Assembly: GCA_003354225.1 (NCBI GenBank) | Contig: PIVH01000211.1 | Span: 1 to 6,979 of the forward strand | Reading direction: 5' to 3' | Length of the DNA stretch: 6,979 bases | Source of the DNA: Globobulimina sp. | Lineage: Eukaryota > Foraminifera > Rotaliida | Shown here: piece after piece, positions 6,398-6,979 of the stretch | Layout of the letters: every line of letters begins with the position of its first letter | How positions within the stretch are numbered: position 1 is the stretch's first letter | The notes under the pieces: generated by a model | Told to the model about the DNA's origin: nothing | What the model saw: only the letters and a program-made list of their open reading frames with translations | Databases searched by the model: none | Position numbers and translations under genes: made by a program

Positions 6398-6417
6398 GAT
6401 TTTCACAGAGTTTAAAC

Positions 6418-6979
6418 ATGGTGCTTGCAGCGGCGTTTTTTCTATTTATGGTTGGTGTAAGATGTGCTCCACCACAGATATCTACGATAGGACAATCCTA
6501 TAATACAACGCGTATAGAAACGACAATATTATTGACAAACCCAACAACAAACCATCAAAATACGGATTTGCCATTGATATTTTGGGTTTTTTCATTGGGT
6601 TTAATTTCAACCACCATCTGTATAATATCGTTACGCGCATACAAACTGTATCAAGAACAATTATCCAAAGCCCAATTAAAAACAGAACAAGTATCGCATC
6701 AAGACTTGAAAGCAAGTGGTGATCATATGGTGTATGGGCAATATGGCGCTTCCTCATCAATTGTAGTTAAATCGAGTGTTGACAGCATTGCAGAAATCTA
6801 CAATTCTTATCCAGGATATCCAGCAGAACAAATCACATCAATATCACCAAGGTCTCCGAGTATTGGATATATTGAAGCAATTTATGCAAAATATAATAAT
6901 GCGGGCAATGAAGAACAAATAATGGATGAAAATGAAATAGAATTAAACGAGAAACCATTAAGAATACAAATAAATGGAA
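6418..6979 (+). CDS. Single-pass type I membrane protein, 5' part (runs off the window)
   Basis: Open from the ATG at 6418 to the window edge: 187 codons, no stop. A hydrophobic signal peptide occupies about 1-16 (VLAAAFFLFMVGV, cleavage likely after RCA at 15-17). A short T/N-rich outside segment (about 18-50) follows, with an N-T-T glycosylation site at 29. One transmembrane helix spans about 51-72 (LPLIFWVFSLGLISTTICIISL), then a tail of at least 115 residues. The tail opens with a Lys/Gln/Glu-rich, possibly helical stretch (76-98), continues with Tyr-rich motifs (YGQYG, YNSYPGYP, YIEAIYAKY) and ends in an acidic patch (EEQIMDENEIELNE). An in-frame TGA at 6379-6381 with no ATG between supports the start. 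I do not recognise the family. With such a small outer domain it could be an adaptor or receptor subunit, which is a guess. The C-terminus and any downstream introns are unseen. Confidence 0.8.
   Translation, partial: MVLAAAFFLFMVGVRCAPPQISTIGQSYNTTRIETTILLTNPTTNHQNTDLPLIFWVFSLGLISTTICIISLRAYKLYQEQLSKAQLKTEQVSHQDLKASGDHMVYGQYGASSSIVVKSSVDSIAEIYNSYPGYPAEQITSISPRSPSIGYIEAIYAKYNNAGNEEQIMDENEIELNEKPLRIQING

Larger units (their letters stand above)
6101..6417 (+). promoter_or_regulatory. Upstream region of the type I membrane protein gene
   Basis: No coding potential is evident in about 317 bp. Base composition becomes balanced compared with the T-rich stretch before it. Contents include a perfect 9-bp hairpin at 6272-6292, ATACAGTGCA (6319-6328), AAGATTTTCGA (6361-6371), AGTGA (6377-6381) and ACTTGTAA (6390-6397). 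The four short motifs occur in the same order before the 7-TM gene at 1386. TTTTCACAG (6400-6408) just before the ATG looks like a 3' splice site, so a 5' UTR intron or trans-splice acceptor is possible. Confidence 0.4.

Noticed and set aside
6482-6760. 92-aa minus-strand frame with hydrophobic stretches
   Set aside because: It is antisense to the type I membrane protein, and its hydrophobicity mirrors the transmembrane segment on the other strand.

Overview
The window is nuclear DNA of a gene-dense, probably unicellular eukaryote. The evidence is spliceosomal GT-AG introns that restore conserved reading frames, a eukaryote/archaeal-type 18S rRNA dimethylase, C2H2 zinc fingers, RS-like and poly-Q low-complexity protein segments, and membrane proteins with eukaryotic topology. 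The standard genetic code fits throughout, with TGA and TAA as stops. I cannot name the lineage. Short introns (three of four are 60-65 bp), AT-rich DNA and very short spacers suggest a compact protist genome. Nothing here looks prokaryotic, and I saw no transposon, CRISPR, tRNA or rRNA.

All four genes lie head to tail on the + strand. (1) 126-1312: a three-exon DIM1/DIMT1 18S rRNA adenine dimethyltransferase of 354 aa. Its first two exons become visible only after two introns are removed. (2) 1386-2396: an intronless 336-aa protein with seven predicted membrane helices and a Cys-rich tail, starting only 73 bp after the DIM1 stop. (3) 2506-5849: a predicted 1043-aa protein combining an RS/KP-rich disordered N-terminus, a Rossmann/receiver-like domain, two C2H2 zinc fingers, a Nudix hydrolase domain and a roughly 500-residue disordered H/Q/P/N/K-rich tail. 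Two introns are inferred; one of them is stop-free and a multiple of three, so it is easily mistaken for coding sequence. (4) 6418 to the window end: the 5' part of a small type I membrane protein gene with a signal peptide, one transmembrane helix and a cytoplasmic tail.

The genes share no obvious pathway. Genes 1 and 3 are RNA- or nucleotide-related, and genes 2 and 4 encode membrane proteins. Most of gene 3 from about 3450 to 5600 is much richer in G+C than its neighbours. The only long non-coding stretch is 5850-6417, whose first half is strikingly T-rich on the + strand and whose second half holds a perfect hairpin.

The most interesting leads are the receiver-like/zinc-finger/Nudix/disordered-tail architecture with its altered Nudix box, the hidden in-frame intron, and a short ACTTGTAA-like element 15-21 nt before all four start codons. 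The element sits in a larger collinear motif set shared by the two membrane-protein genes.
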